Shown: one piece after another, positions 44,184-52,670 of the stretch
Layout: every line of letters starts with the position of its first letter
How positions within the stretch are numbered: the first letter of the stretch is position 1
Notes under the pieces: model-generated
The model's database searches: none
What the model saw: the letters and a program-made list of their open reading frames with translations, nothing else
Told to the model about the DNA's origin: nothing
Assembly (NCBI GenBank): GCA_005879255.1
Contig: VBKY01000075.1
Location: 1 to 53,320, forward strand
Direction: 5' to 3'
From: Deltaproteobacteria bacterium
Lineage (GTDB): Bacteria > Desulfobacterota_B > Binatia > UBA9968
DNA length: 53,320 nt
Translations under genes and position numbers: made by a program

Positions 44184-45767
44184 TCATAGCTTTACCAATG
44201 TTGCCGAGACGATTTGCGGCAAAGCGCGCAACTCGTCGAGAGCTTTTTTGCTCACCATTTCGTCGACGTGAGTAAACGAGATGGCATTACCGGCTTTTTC
44301 GCTCCGGCCGAGCTCCATGCCGGCGATGTTTATGCCGTTATTACCGAGAATCGTGCCGACGGCGCCGACAACGCCTGGAACGTCCTTATTCTGGAGAATG
44401 AGTATATACCCTTCAGGCACCGCTTCGAGGTAGAAGTTGTTGACACGCACGATACGCGGATGCTTGGCGCCGAACATCGCGCCTTCGACTTCCAAGTTTT
44501 GTTTGCCGTTCTTCGCCTTGACAGTTATCGAGCTGGCGAAATCTCCGGCCTGTTCGCTTTTGGACTCCATGACCTTGATGCCCCGCTCTTTGGCCACCAG
44601 CGGCGCATTCACGTAATTCACAACCGATTCCATGACCGGCGACAAGAGTCCCTTGAGGACCGCCAACGTGAGCGCCGCCACGTTGTACTGGGTCACGTCG
44701 CCGCGGTATTCCACCTGGACTTCCTTGGGCAGCGCGCCCGCCATTTGTGTATGGAGACTGCCGAGTTTTTCACCCAGAGTTAGATATGGGCGCAAGACTT
44801 CCAGAAGCTCGGGACTTACCGACGGGACATTGACCGCGTAGCGGACCACGCCCTTGGCGAGAAAATCGACCATCTGTTCGGCGACGGCGATGGCGACGTT
44901 GAGCTGCGCTTCATCAGTGGACGCCCCGAGATGGGGCGTGGTGACGACTTGTTCCAATTGGAGCAGCGGGTGAGTAGGCTTCGGCGGTTCGTCGACGTAC
45001 ACGTCAAGCGCGGCGCCGGCAACTTTGCCTTTTTTGATAGCATCGGCTAGATCTTGCTCGTCAACGATGCCGCCCCGAGCGCAGTTGATGATTCGCACGC
45101 CGGATTTCATCTTGGCAAAGGCGGTCTTGTTGATCAGCCCCTGGGTTTCCGGCGTTAACGGGACGTGGACCGTGATAAAGTCCGACTTGGTAAAGATATC
45201 TTTCAAAGTGCCCGGCTCGACGCCCATCCGGGCGATGTTTTCGGCAGCGATGAACGGATCGTACCCGATAACTTTCATCTTGAGGCCTGAAGCTCTTTCC
45301 GCCACGATACGGCCGACATTGCCCAGGCCAATGACGCCAATGGTTTTGTTGCAAAGTTCGGCGCCGATGAATTTGTTGCGTTCCCACTTGCCGCTTTTGA
45401 GCGAAGCGACTGCCTGGGGAATATGGCGTGCCAGCGCCATCATTAAAGCGATCGTGTGCTCGCCGGTGGTGACGTTGTTGCCGCCGGGGGTGTTCATGAC
45501 TACGATCCCTCGCTTGGTCGCAGCATCAGCGTCGATATTTTCATAGCCTACACCGGCGCGGCCTATGACTTTGAGGTTCTTCGCTGCTTCGATCAGCTCG
45601 GCGGTTATCTTGGTGCCGCTGCGAATAACCCAGCCGTCGTAGTCGCCACAGATTTTTTTAAGCTCGTCGGGCTTTAGTCCAAGTTTGACGTCGACTTCGA
45701 AGCCGTCGGCGTTCTTAAATACGGCCAGCCCTTCGGGAGCGAGCGAGTCAGTTACTAAAATCTTCAT
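44184..45767 (-). CDS. serA: D-3-phosphoglycerate dehydrogenase (long form)
   Basis: 527 residues, the long form with substrate, Rossmann, ASB and ACT domains. VIGRAGVGYENIDADAA and GVIGLGNVGRIVAERA (NAD motif), VDEQDLADAIKKG and TPHLGASTDEAQ (with the catalytic His) are the 2-hydroxyacid dehydrogenase signature. The ACT domain (residues ~450-527: LILQNKDVPGVVGAVG and NIAGMELGR) gives serine feedback. It oxidises 3-phosphoglycerate to 3-phosphohydroxypyruvate, the first step of serine synthesis. It follows an aminotransferase gene in the same direction with a 94-base gap. Confidence 0.96.
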   Translation of the reverse strand: MKILVTDSLAPEGLAVFKNADGFEVDVKLGLKPDELKKICGDYDGWVIRSGTKITAELIEAAKNLKVIGRAGVGYENIDADAATKRGIVVMNTPGGNNVTTGEHTIALMMALARHIPQAVASLKSGKWERNKFIGAELCNKTIGVIGLGNVGRIVAERASGLKMKVIGYDPFIAAENIARMGVEPGTLKDIFTKSDFITVHVPLTPETQGLINKTAFAKMKSGVRIINCARGGIVDEQDLADAIKKGKVAGAALDVYVDEPPKPTHPLLQLEQVVTTPHLGASTDEAQLNVAIAVAEQMVDFLAKGVVRYAVNVPSVSPELLEVLRPYLTLGEKLGSLHTQMAGALPKEVQVEYRGDVTQYNVAALTLAVLKGLLSPVMESVVNYVNAPLVAKERGIKVMESKSEQAGDFASSITVKAKNGKQNLEVEGAMFGAKHPRIVRVNNFYLEAVPEGYILILQNKDVPGVVGAVGTILGNNGINIAGMELGRSEKAGNAISFTHVDEMVSKKALDELRALPQIVSATLVKL

Positions 45768-45801
45768 TCTCTATTTCACCGGATGGTTTCCACTCTGGTG
45801 T

Positions 45802-45851
45802 TCGAAGATTGTGGATAGAAAATCGCGCGATCCTTAACCCTCTATCTTCGA
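45802..45851. repeat. Inverted repeat TCGAAGAT / ATCTTCGA between aminotransferase and serA
   Basis: Perfect 8-bp arms at 45802-45809 and 45844-45851, with GGATAGA and TCTATC also complementary inside. The hairpin lies in the gap of the minus-strand operon just before the serA start. Confidence 0.4.
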
Positions 45852-45861
45852 TACTCGGCCT

Positions 45862-47004
45862 CTAAACCAGCGCCTCCATCAGGACTTCCTCTGCCGCCGC
45901 GACGCCCTTGCCAAAGGGAATCTCGGCGCCGAATTTTCTCAGCGCCATTTCCACGGCCGCAATCGCGGTGATCACGTCGAATGCGCCCATGTAACCGACG
46001 TGGGCGATGCGAATCACTTTGCCCTTGAGCTGATCCTGGCCTTCGGCCAGCGTGACGTTCATGTTGTCGCGTAAATAGTCGAGCACCTGGTCCGCATCGA
46101 TGCCGTTCGGCATGTAAATACCCGTCGCAGCCGGGCTCGGGCTTTCCGGCGCCAGCAGTTTTAGTCCGAGTGCCGTCGCAGCCGCGCGAGTTGCCCGGCA
46201 CATGCGGGAGTGGCGGGCATAGACCTTTTCCAATCCCTCGCGCTCCATCATTTCGAGCGACGCGCGCAGGCCAAAGATCAATGACACCGCGGGAGTGAAT
46301 GCGCCGGAGCCTTTTTGCTGATTTTTGCGCTCGAGATTCAGATCGAAGTAGAAACGCGGCAGTTTTGCTTTCTTGGTTTTTTCCCACGCCCGGTCGCTGA
46401 AGGCGACGAACCCAAGCCCAGGCGGTAACATCAATGCCTTTTGCGAACCGGTTACTAAAGCGTCAATGCCCCACTCGTCGAGCGGCAGCGAAACCACGCC
46501 GACCGCCGTGACACCATCGACGAGGAACAAGGGCCCGTTCTTGGTGAGCTTGGCAATCTCTTTGACCGGATGCAGCACAGTCGTAGAAGTTTCGCTCGCC
46601 TGGATCATCACGCCGGCGATGTCCGGGTTCGCTTTCAGTTGCTTTTCGACAGCGGCGACTTTAACGGCCTGGCCCCATTCGACTTTCAGTTCTATCGGAT
46701 TCAATCCATACGCGTTGGAGATGTTGAGCCAGCGTTCACCGAACTTACCGCCGTTGATGACAAGGACCTTATCATCGGGAGAAAATAGATTGGCGACCGA
46801 GGCTTCCATCGCGCCCGTGCCCGATGACGCCAAGATGAGAACGTCATTTTTCGTTTTGAAAAGTTTTTTGAGTGCCGCGCGCGCCTCGTCGAAGATCTTG
46901 TTAAATTGCGGCGTGCGATGATGGATCATGGTCTCCGACATCGCCAGGGCGACTTCATTGGGAATCGGTGTGGGGCCGGGTGAGAGCAAATACTGCTTGA
47001 TCAT
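45862..47004 (-). CDS. Class V aminotransferase (alanine/serine-glyoxylate or phosphoserine aminotransferase type)
   Basis: 380 residues of the fold-type I PLP family, starting MIKQYLLSPGPTPIPNEVAL, the small-subunit-of-soluble-hydrogenase / alanine-glyoxylate-aminotransferase pattern. SSGTGAMEASVANLF and Lys189 in VTGSQKALMLPPGLGF (Schiff-base Lys) are the PLP site. In several archaea and bacteria a class V enzyme next to serA makes phosphoserine from phosphohydroxypyruvate; the adjacency suggests that role, while serine-glyoxylate transamination is the alternative. It is the first gene of a riboswitch-led operon. Confidence 0.9.
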   Translation of the reverse strand: MIKQYLLSPGPTPIPNEVALAMSETMIHHRTPQFNKIFDEARAALKKLFKTKNDVLILASSGTGAMEASVANLFSPDDKVLVINGGKFGERWLNISNAYGLNPIELKVEWGQAVKVAAVEKQLKANPDIAGVMIQASETSTTVLHPVKEIAKLTKNGPLFLVDGVTAVGVVSLPLDEWGIDALVTGSQKALMLPPGLGFVAFSDRAWEKTKKAKLPRFYFDLNLERKNQQKGSGAFTPAVSLIFGLRASLEMMEREGLEKVYARHSRMCRATRAAATALGLKLLAPESPSPAATGIYMPNGIDADQVLDYLRDNMNVTLAEGQDQLKGKVIRIAHVGYMGAFDVITAIAAVEMALRKFGAEIPFGKGVAAAEEVLMEALV

Positions 47005-47173
47005 TTTTATCGCTCTGATGCTTTTGCAATATTAAGGCGATAGGCCAAAGCAAGCAACGCGCATAACAAGGCGCGAGCTCCGAGTCGACTGAGGCGTACT
47101 GTTGCTCCTACGCCGCACGGAGATCGAGGAGCGATAAACGAAGTTAGGCGCGAATGATTGCCTCGGCATAAAC

Positions 47174-47210
47174 AAAAAAGCCTGGACCTCTATGGTTAAG
47201 AGACCCAGGC
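47174..47210 (-). terminator. Riboswitch-controlled intrinsic terminator
   Basis: On the minus strand GCCTGG (47210-47205) pairs with CCAGGC (47185-47180), with an inner CTCT/AGAG pairing, followed by TTTTTT (47179-47174). The 5' arm overlaps the CGCC that forms the ZTP-aptamer pseudoknot, so aptamer folding and this terminator are mutually exclusive. Confidence 0.8.
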
Positions 47211-47272
47211 GGTCGGCCTACTTAATGCTTTGCACTCCCTCGTGGTCAATTCCACGTTCGCCAGTCGCGCAA
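47202..47272 (-). promoter_or_regulatory. ZTP (pfl) riboswitch aptamer
   Basis: The minus strand reads GCGACTGGCGAACGTGG, AATTGACCACGAGGGAGT, a variable AGCATTAAGTAGG linker and CCGACCGCCTGGG. These are the two conserved halves of the ZTP/pfl riboswitch: the CGACTGGCG core with the GTGG/CCAC P2 hairpin and GAGGGAG, and the 3' CCGCCTGGG. GGCG (47262-47259) can pair with CGCC (47211-47208) as the pseudoknot. Binding of ZTP/ZMP, which rises when 10-formyl-tetrahydrofolate is short, should stop terminator formation and turn on the aminotransferase, serA and purA genes. Confidence 0.85.
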
Positions 47273-47285
47273 AACTTACGCAAGA

Positions 47286-47314
47286 CTTCTATCTTGAAAG
47301 CGCTGGGTTGTCAA
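47286..47314 (-). promoter_or_regulatory. Sigma-70 promoter of the riboswitch operon
   Basis: On the minus strand TTGACA (47314-47309) and TAGAAG (47291-47286) have a 17-base spacer. The predicted start, about 47279, lies just before the ZTP aptamer. Confidence 0.65.
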
Positions 47315-47388
47315 TGTAGTTGCGGATCAGTGCTCTAGCCATTTGAATTTGCTAACCTGATTTGGATTGTGCCAATATTTGCGTGCCT

Positions 47389-48012
47389 ATGGAACGGTTA
47401 ATCCTCTTCGATATTGACGGCACGCTCACGCGCACGCTGAATGGCTACATTCCTTTCAACGAAGCGATTGAAAAGACCTTCGGAATTTGCGGCGACATCC
47501 GCACCGTCATACCGGACGGCAATACCGATCCGATGATCGTGAAAGACATTTTCGTAAACGCGAATGTAGCCATCGAAATTCTAGATGCAGAGTGGCAGTG
47601 TTTCTCGGCCAAACTCCACGAGTGCTACAAGAATGCTGTTGATCGAGGCACGACGACGGTTCGTCCATTGCCGGGGGCAATGGATTTGCTCCAGGCGCTC
47701 TCAGGAGATAAGAAATTTCACTCGAGTGTCGTGACGGGCAATTTCGAAGTCACGGCGGCTGTCAAGCTCGAAGCCGCCGGACTAGCGCCCTATCTTGGTC
47801 GCGGCGCCTACGCCAGCGATTCACAACGCCGCGCCGATTTGCCGCATATTGCCAAGTCGCGGTGCGAGGAGATGAGCGGAAGAACATTTCTCTCCGAGCA
47901 ATGTATCGTCATCGGCGACACGCCAAAGGATTTAGAAGCGGCCCGGCATAATCATATGAAATGCGTGCTTGTCGGCACCGGCCGGTATCCGTTAGAGGAG
48001 CTTCGCTATTGA
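47389..48012 (+). CDS. HAD-family hydrolase (phosphoglycolate-phosphatase-like)
   Basis: 207 residues from ATG 47389. The DxD nucleophile is FDIDGTL (Asp8, Asp10), a long cap domain covers residues ~17-95, SSVVTGN is motif II, and VIGDTPKDLEAARHNHM is motif IV. The frame can be extended to 47362 (a TTG), but without a site. It probably cleaves a small phosphate ester; relatives include phosphoglycolate phosphatase and phosphoserine phosphatase-like enzymes. Being next to (divergent from) the serine operon makes a link to serine synthesis conceivable, but not shown. Confidence 0.85.
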   Translation: MERLILFDIDGTLTRTLNGYIPFNEAIEKTFGICGDIRTVIPDGNTDPMIVKDIFVNANVAIEILDAEWQCFSAKLHECYKNAVDRGTTTVRPLPGAMDLLQALSGDKKFHSSVVTGNFEVTAAVKLEAAGLAPYLGRGAYASDSQRRADLPHIAKSRCEEMSGRTFLSEQCIVIGDTPKDLEAARHNHMKCVLVGTGRYPLEELRY

Positions 48013-48101
48013 CAACCGGAGGACTGCCTGCCGGATCTGACTGATACGGAATCAATCTTAGCGTTGCTATCGAAGATTTAGCGAAATCGATCGAGGGAAA
48101 C

Positions 48102-49103
48102 ATGCAATATCGAACTATCGGGAAAACCGGCGTGCGCGTCTCGGAAATCGGCTTTGGTTGCGGCAACAATGCCGTGCTGATGGTCAAGGCGCCGTACGAC
48201 GAGCAAGTGAAAGCCGTACGCCACGCGTTGGATCGGGGCATCAACTTTTTCGATACCGCGTTCGCCTACGGCTTGGGCAAGTCCGAAGAAAACTTGGGGC
48301 GGATTCTAAACGAGCTCGGTGCGAATCCTGTTATCTCGACCAAGATTCGCCTCGAGGCCGACGCCGTCGGCGATGTCAAAGCCGCGACGATTCGCGCAGT
48401 AGAAGCCGGATTGGCGAGGCTCAAGAGAGATCGTGTCGATTTTGTCCAGCTTCATACACGAGTCACCTTGGAGCGCGGCACAGGCAAGCGATTCAGCCTC
48501 GCTCCAAAAGATGTACTGGGGCCGAACGGCGTGATCGACGGATTCAAAGCGATGCGCGACCGTGGCAAGGTCGGCCACTTCGGGTTTAGCGGCTTGGGTG
48601 ATCCCAAGGCATTGCATGAATTGGCTGACAGTGGCGAGTTTCACGGTTTTCAGTGCTACTACAATCTCCTAAATCCAAGCGCCGGACAACCAGTCCCCGC
48701 CGGCTTCAGCGCACTCGACTACGGTCTAATCCTCGATCACGCCGCGGCCAAAGGAATGGGCGCCTTCGTCATTCGAGTCTTGGCTGCCGGCGCACTCACT
48801 TCGGATCCCAGCACCGGGGGCGGCGGCAGCGGCCAAACGCTGTCTCCGGGTTCAGATTACCTAGTGGACCTTCAACGAGCGGAAAAAATAAAAGCTGCGC
48901 TGAACGTGGAGGGTAGGGATCTTACTCAAGCGGCAATTCGCTTTGGGCTGATGAATCAGAAAGTCTCCGTGGTGCTGGTTGGCTTTTCTAACACGACGCA
49001 CATAGACGAAGCGGTCGCGTGCTCGGGAATGCCCGGATTGTCAGATGGGCAGATGGCCAAGGTGAGGAAACTTTGGGACACGGATTTCGAGCAGGTTGTG
49101 TAG
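48102..49103 (+). CDS. Aldo/keto reductase family protein
   Basis: 333 residues forming a TIM barrel that binds NADP(H). The catalytic set is visible: Asp51 and Tyr56 in FFDTAFAYGLGKSEE, Lys81 in VISTKIRL, and a His in VDFVQLHTR. The C-terminal RFGLMNQKVSVVLVGFSNTTHIDEA is the usual cofactor-binding stretch, in which the last helix is typical of the YhdN-like branch. Substrate unknown. GAGGG lies before ATG 48102. The gene starts 90 bases after the HAD hydrolase. Confidence 0.9.
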   Translation: MQYRTIGKTGVRVSEIGFGCGNNAVLMVKAPYDEQVKAVRHALDRGINFFDTAFAYGLGKSEENLGRILNELGANPVISTKIRLEADAVGDVKAATIRAVEAGLARLKRDRVDFVQLHTRVTLERGTGKRFSLAPKDVLGPNGVIDGFKAMRDRGKVGHFGFSGLGDPKALHELADSGEFHGFQCYYNLLNPSAGQPVPAGFSALDYGLILDHAAAKGMGAFVIRVLAAGALTSDPSTGGGGSGQTLSPGSDYLVDLQRAEKIKAALNVEGRDLTQAAIRFGLMNQKVSVVLVGFSNTTHIDEAVACSGMPGLSDGQMAKVRKLWDTDFEQVV

Positions 49104-49162
49104 CCAGCGTACGCTTCTCGTGCGATGGCAAATTGGAGATGGTGATGTCGGAGGATAGAGTG

Positions 49163-50224
49163 ATGAATATCGACTTGGCTTGTTCTCGGGCGGTTGTGTT
49201 TCTTTTAACTTTTGGAGTTTTTAATCTTCTAAGCGTTAGTTCCGTTCAGGCCCAAGCCGAACCCTTCTACAAAGGAAAACAGATTCGGATTGTCACCGGG
49301 GCGACGGCGGGCGGGTTCTACGATCGTTGGGCGCGGCTCTTGGCACGTACCATGCCTAAGTACATCCCAGGTCAACCGGACATTATCGTGCAGAATATGC
49401 CTGGAGGCGGCTCGTTAATGGCGGCCAATTATGTTTATGGCGTCGCCAAGCCTGACGGTCTGACGACGGTCATGCCCAACAGCAACGTCTATTTGGAGCA
49501 GCTGTCGGGTCACAAAGAAGTCCGTTTCGATTTGCGCAAGTTTCCGATCCTTGGCTCGCAGGAAAAAAATTACATGCTGCTCTACATGAGGGCTGACGCG
49601 CCATACAAAACTATTGGGGACATTATCAAAGCAAAAGAGCCGCCCAAATGCGGCAGCACGGGTGTGGGGAGCGCCGGCTATATTCTTGACCGGGTTATGG
49701 AGGTCGCTTTGGGCGCGAAAATCAACACGGTTATGGGTTATCCGGGAGGAAACGAGATTGATCTGGCCGTGGAGAAGGGCGAGGTCCATTGCCGCGGCAA
49801 CACGATCTTGCCTCATTTCGGACGAGAGCCATTCGATACTTGGCACAAGAAAGGATTTGACCGGCATTTGATTCAAACCGCGCGCAAGCGCGATCCGGTT
49901 GTGGCCGAAGCACCGACTATCTATGAGCTGATGGATCAAGCCAAAACCACCGATTCGAATCGCCGCCTCGCCAACGTTTTGTTAAGCGGCGCTGAGTTCG
50001 GCCGCTTCATGCTCGTCACTCCCGGAACGCCTCGCGACAGAGTGAAGATGCTGCGGGAAGCTTACGCAAAATCGATGAAGGACCCGGAGCTCATCGCCGA
50101 AGCCAAGAAGGGGCGCATGGACATGGACCCGTCAACCGGAGAAGAGTTGCAGGCACTGGTCCAAGAGATCATGGATCAGCCACCGGACGTGATCGAGCGG
50201 ATGAAAAAAATATTGTCGGAGTAG
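49163..50224 (+). CDS. Tripartite tricarboxylate transporter (TTT/Bug) substrate-binding protein
   Basis: 353 residues. ATG 49163 is chosen: GGAGG lies nine bases upstream and a signal peptide follows (DLACSRAVVFLLTFGVFN, cleavage near VQAQA); the frame is open back into the aldo/keto reductase gene. FYKGKQIRIVTGATAGGFYD is the Bug-family N-terminus, with PGQPDIIVQNMPGGGSLMAANYVY, then YPGGNEIDLAVEKGEV. These proteins bind carboxylic acids for TctAB permeases. No tctA or tctB gene follows; instead a second copy does. The gene starts 59 bases after the aldo/keto reductase stop. Confidence 0.87.
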   Translation: MNIDLACSRAVVFLLTFGVFNLLSVSSVQAQAEPFYKGKQIRIVTGATAGGFYDRWARLLARTMPKYIPGQPDIIVQNMPGGGSLMAANYVYGVAKPDGLTTVMPNSNVYLEQLSGHKEVRFDLRKFPILGSQEKNYMLLYMRADAPYKTIGDIIKAKEPPKCGSTGVGSAGYILDRVMEVALGAKINTVMGYPGGNEIDLAVEKGEVHCRGNTILPHFGREPFDTWHKKGFDRHLIQTARKRDPVVAEAPTIYELMDQAKTTDSNRRLANVLLSGAEFGRFMLVTPGTPRDRVKMLREAYAKSMKDPELIAEAKKGRMDMDPSTGEELQALVQEIMDQPPDVIERMKKILSE

Positions 50225-50247
50225 TCGACTCGCAAAAGGAGAACACG

Positions 50248-51276
50248 ATGACCAAGGTGATCGTCTTCGCAATGCTGCTATTTTTCGCGCCGTCCTTCGG
50301 ACGCGCTCAAGCGCCATATTACCAGGGCAAGACCGTAACGATCATAGTCGGCACCGGCGCGGGAGATCTTTACGATCTTTACGCCCGCGCTATCGCGCTG
50401 TTCATGGGTAAATATCTTCCAGGCAATCCCGGCATTATCGTGCAAAACATGCCCGGCGCGGGTCACATGATCGCCGCCAATTATATTTACACGGTAGCAA
50501 AGCCGGATGGCCTAACGCTCGGCGCGATTAACGCGGGTCTTTATTTCGAGCAACTGGTTGGGCGGTCCGAGGTCAAATTCGACTGGCCGAAATATACCTG
50601 GGTCGGCAACGCGACCAAATCGCCGCAAGTTCTTTACATGCGCGCGGATAGCCCATTCAAAACCATCGACGACGTGCGCAGCGCCAAAGAAGCGCCGAAA
50701 TGCGGCACCACGGGCACGGGAAACATGGGCTACCTCGTGCCGAAACTTTTGGAAGAAACGGTCGGAGCAAAATTCAACGTGATTTCCGGTTATCAGGGCG
50801 GGAACGAGATCGATCTCGCTGTGGAAAGGGGCGAGATCCAGTGCCGATCTCTGAGCACAGAAGCCTATTTTTCCCGCGAGCCGTTTCATACCTGGCGCAG
50901 GAACGGTTTTTCTAGAGAGCTGGTTCAAGGCGGAAGAATAAGAATCGAGAACCTCGCCAAGGTGCCGACGATCTTCGAGCTGATGGATAGATACAAAACG
51001 CCCGAGCTAGGACGACGCTTGGCAACCACCCTGCTTGCCTCCGGCGACTTTCACCGCCCCTACCTTGCGCCACCGAGGATCCGACCTGAGCTCGTCAAGA
51101 CGCTGCGCGAGGCCTTTAACAAGACGATGAAAGATCCGGATTTTTTAGCGGAGACCAAAAAGAAAAAGCTCGATATCGATCCGACGACCGGCGAAGAGGT
51201 CGAGGCTTTAACGAAAGAGGTGATGTCGCAACCGCCCGAAGTCGTCGAACGAATAAAGAAAATGATGGGCAAATAG
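50248..51276 (+). CDS. Tripartite tricarboxylate transporter (TTT/Bug) substrate-binding protein, tandem paralogue
   Basis: 342 residues with AAGGAG before ATG 50248 and a signal peptide ending near GRAQA. It matches the preceding gene throughout (YYQGKTVTIIVGTGAGDLYD, PGIIVQNMPGAGHMIAANY, YQGGNEIDLAVERGEIQ, and a DPTTGEEVEALTKEVMSQP tail), so the two arose by tandem duplication. The ligand-loop residues differ (GATAGG against GTGAGD), suggesting different ligands. No TctAB genes follow; it must use permeases encoded elsewhere. Confidence 0.87.
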   Translation: MTKVIVFAMLLFFAPSFGRAQAPYYQGKTVTIIVGTGAGDLYDLYARAIALFMGKYLPGNPGIIVQNMPGAGHMIAANYIYTVAKPDGLTLGAINAGLYFEQLVGRSEVKFDWPKYTWVGNATKSPQVLYMRADSPFKTIDDVRSAKEAPKCGTTGTGNMGYLVPKLLEETVGAKFNVISGYQGGNEIDLAVERGEIQCRSLSTEAYFSREPFHTWRRNGFSRELVQGGRIRIENLAKVPTIFELMDRYKTPELGRRLATTLLASGDFHRPYLAPPRIRPELVKTLREAFNKTMKDPDFLAETKKKKLDIDPTTGEEVEALTKEVMSQPPEVVERIKKMMGK

Positions 51277-51294
51277 GTAACTTCATTCGGCCAA

Positions 51295-52356
51295 TTACGG
51301 CTTAATATCCTGCATAAACCATTCGCTCGGAATTTCGTGGCCCAGACCTTTTTCTTTTGCGGTTTTGTAAGCGCAGTAGCCCATGGCGGCGAATTGGACG
51401 CCGGTGCCGACGTTGTTCAAAAAGAAAGTGATCTGGCGGTCACTTGTGCGGCTGGGTGCTTTGCCGGCGATCAGGTCTGAGATTTCAGGGTACTTTGACC
51501 AGTCGCGCGGCTTTTCGCGGCGTACTCCCGGCATGTCTTCAATCACACCGGGCGGTTGGTAGTGAAAAATACCGCCGAATTGCGTGTGAATCGCGATGAC
51601 GTCGCATTTCTCCAACACACTGAGGTCGGTTTCAAATTCCCGGATCGAGTTGTAGTGAACTCCCGGCTTGAGCCAATCCGGGTCGATTACCGGACGTGAC
51701 GAATTGGTCGCGCTGCAAATAATATCGCAACCATCCACAGCTTCTGCGGCGCTGCCCACCGGCTCGCCCGTAACGCCTGTTTCGTTCGCCATTTCTTCGA
51801 CGAATGATTTTCGGTGCTCGGGATTGGGGCTGAAGACTTTCACTTTCTTGATCGGCATTACGGCGGTCATGAATCGATAGTGAGCTTTCGCTTGGCCACC
51901 GGTGCCGATGAGGCCGAGCACTTCGGAGTTTTTGCGTGCCATCACTTTCATGCCAAGCGCGCTGGTGACGCCGACGCGCGTCTGCTGAATGAGGCCGTCC
52001 GGCATGATCGCCAATAGCTCGCCTGTTTCCGTGCTGAACAATTGAACAAGCCCGACGAACATTTTGTTGCCGGCAAGCGGCAGTTTTTCCAACCGTACGG
52101 AGCCGTGCATCTCCTGCTCTTGAACGACATCGGAAGTGACGCGAAGCGCAAGGACGCCTAGCTTTCCAACGCCGCCATCGACCGATTTAAAGCTGTAGGT
52201 CGAGTTCGGTAGCGAGTGAGCCAGGTAAGAATGACATGTCGGTCGGTTAACGGCGCGGCTATGAGCCTGCTCGCGGTAGGAATCTTCCATGACTTTCAGA
52301 CATTCATTCACGCTAAATGCGCTGCGCACATCATCGTTGTTGAGAATTAGGGTCAT
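51295..52356 (-). CDS. Ornithine cyclodeaminase / mu-crystallin family protein
   Basis: 353 residues. It begins LILNNDDVRSAFSVNECLKVMED, continues with the family's substrate-pocket text and has a Rossmann NAD-binding motif LGLIGTGGQAKAH (residues ~144-156), then SATNSSRPVIDPDWLKPGVHYN. These are the OCD/mu-crystallin/alanine-dehydrogenase landmarks. Enzymes of this family deaminate ornithine or reduce cyclic imines. It ends 19 bases from the stop of the plus-strand Bug gene. AAGGAA precedes the ATG. Confidence 0.9.
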   Translation of the reverse strand: MTLILNNDDVRSAFSVNECLKVMEDSYREQAHSRAVNRPTCHSYLAHSLPNSTYSFKSVDGGVGKLGVLALRVTSDVVQEQEMHGSVRLEKLPLAGNKMFVGLVQLFSTETGELLAIMPDGLIQQTRVGVTSALGMKVMARKNSEVLGLIGTGGQAKAHYRFMTAVMPIKKVKVFSPNPEHRKSFVEEMANETGVTGEPVGSAAEAVDGCDIICSATNSSRPVIDPDWLKPGVHYNSIREFETDLSVLEKCDVIAIHTQFGGIFHYQPPGVIEDMPGVRREKPRDWSKYPEISDLIAGKAPSRTSDRQITFFLNNVGTGVQFAAMGYCAYKTAKEKGLGHEIPSEWFMQDIKP

Positions 52357-52498
52357 CGATCGTTCCTTGGATTAACAAGTGGGTTTCTTTCCTATCATAC
52401 GGTTTGGAACGCGTACAGAACAGGTGAGCGAAGCTGCCTGTCAGCCAAAAGCTGAATCCCCTAGAGTGCCCGCGGAGCTCGAGCGCTCCTTCTCGACA

Positions 52499-52563
52499 GG
52501 ACCGTCCGAAACAATTTCGGCAGTTTCGGCCGGAGGTTGAACAAAGTTCGTTTCGGACAGTCC
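52499..52563. repeat. 14-bp inverted repeat with GGACnGTCC cores
   Basis: GGACCGTCCGAAAC (52499-52512) and GTTTCGGACAGTCC (52550-52563) are complementary except at one position. Each arm contains its own GGACnGTCC palindrome. The 37-base spacer holds two further TTTCGG copies. It lies in the 314-base gap between the divergent cyclodeaminase and CBS genes; nothing else was recognised in that gap. It could be an operator pair or a mobile-element relic. Confidence 0.45.
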
Positions 52564-52670
52564 GGTAGTGCAGGCGCGCTTTGGCGGAAGTAATGGAAAT
52601 CGAGGGTAAATTTCGGCCAAATGCGTTGTCCTCTGGCGAGCCACCGGAGGCTTAGTCTTTGGAGTCAGTG

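Noticed and set aside
52441..52644. 67-codon minus-strand frame in the gap before the CBS gene
   Set aside because: It merely reads across the inverted repeat and shows no protein-like pattern.
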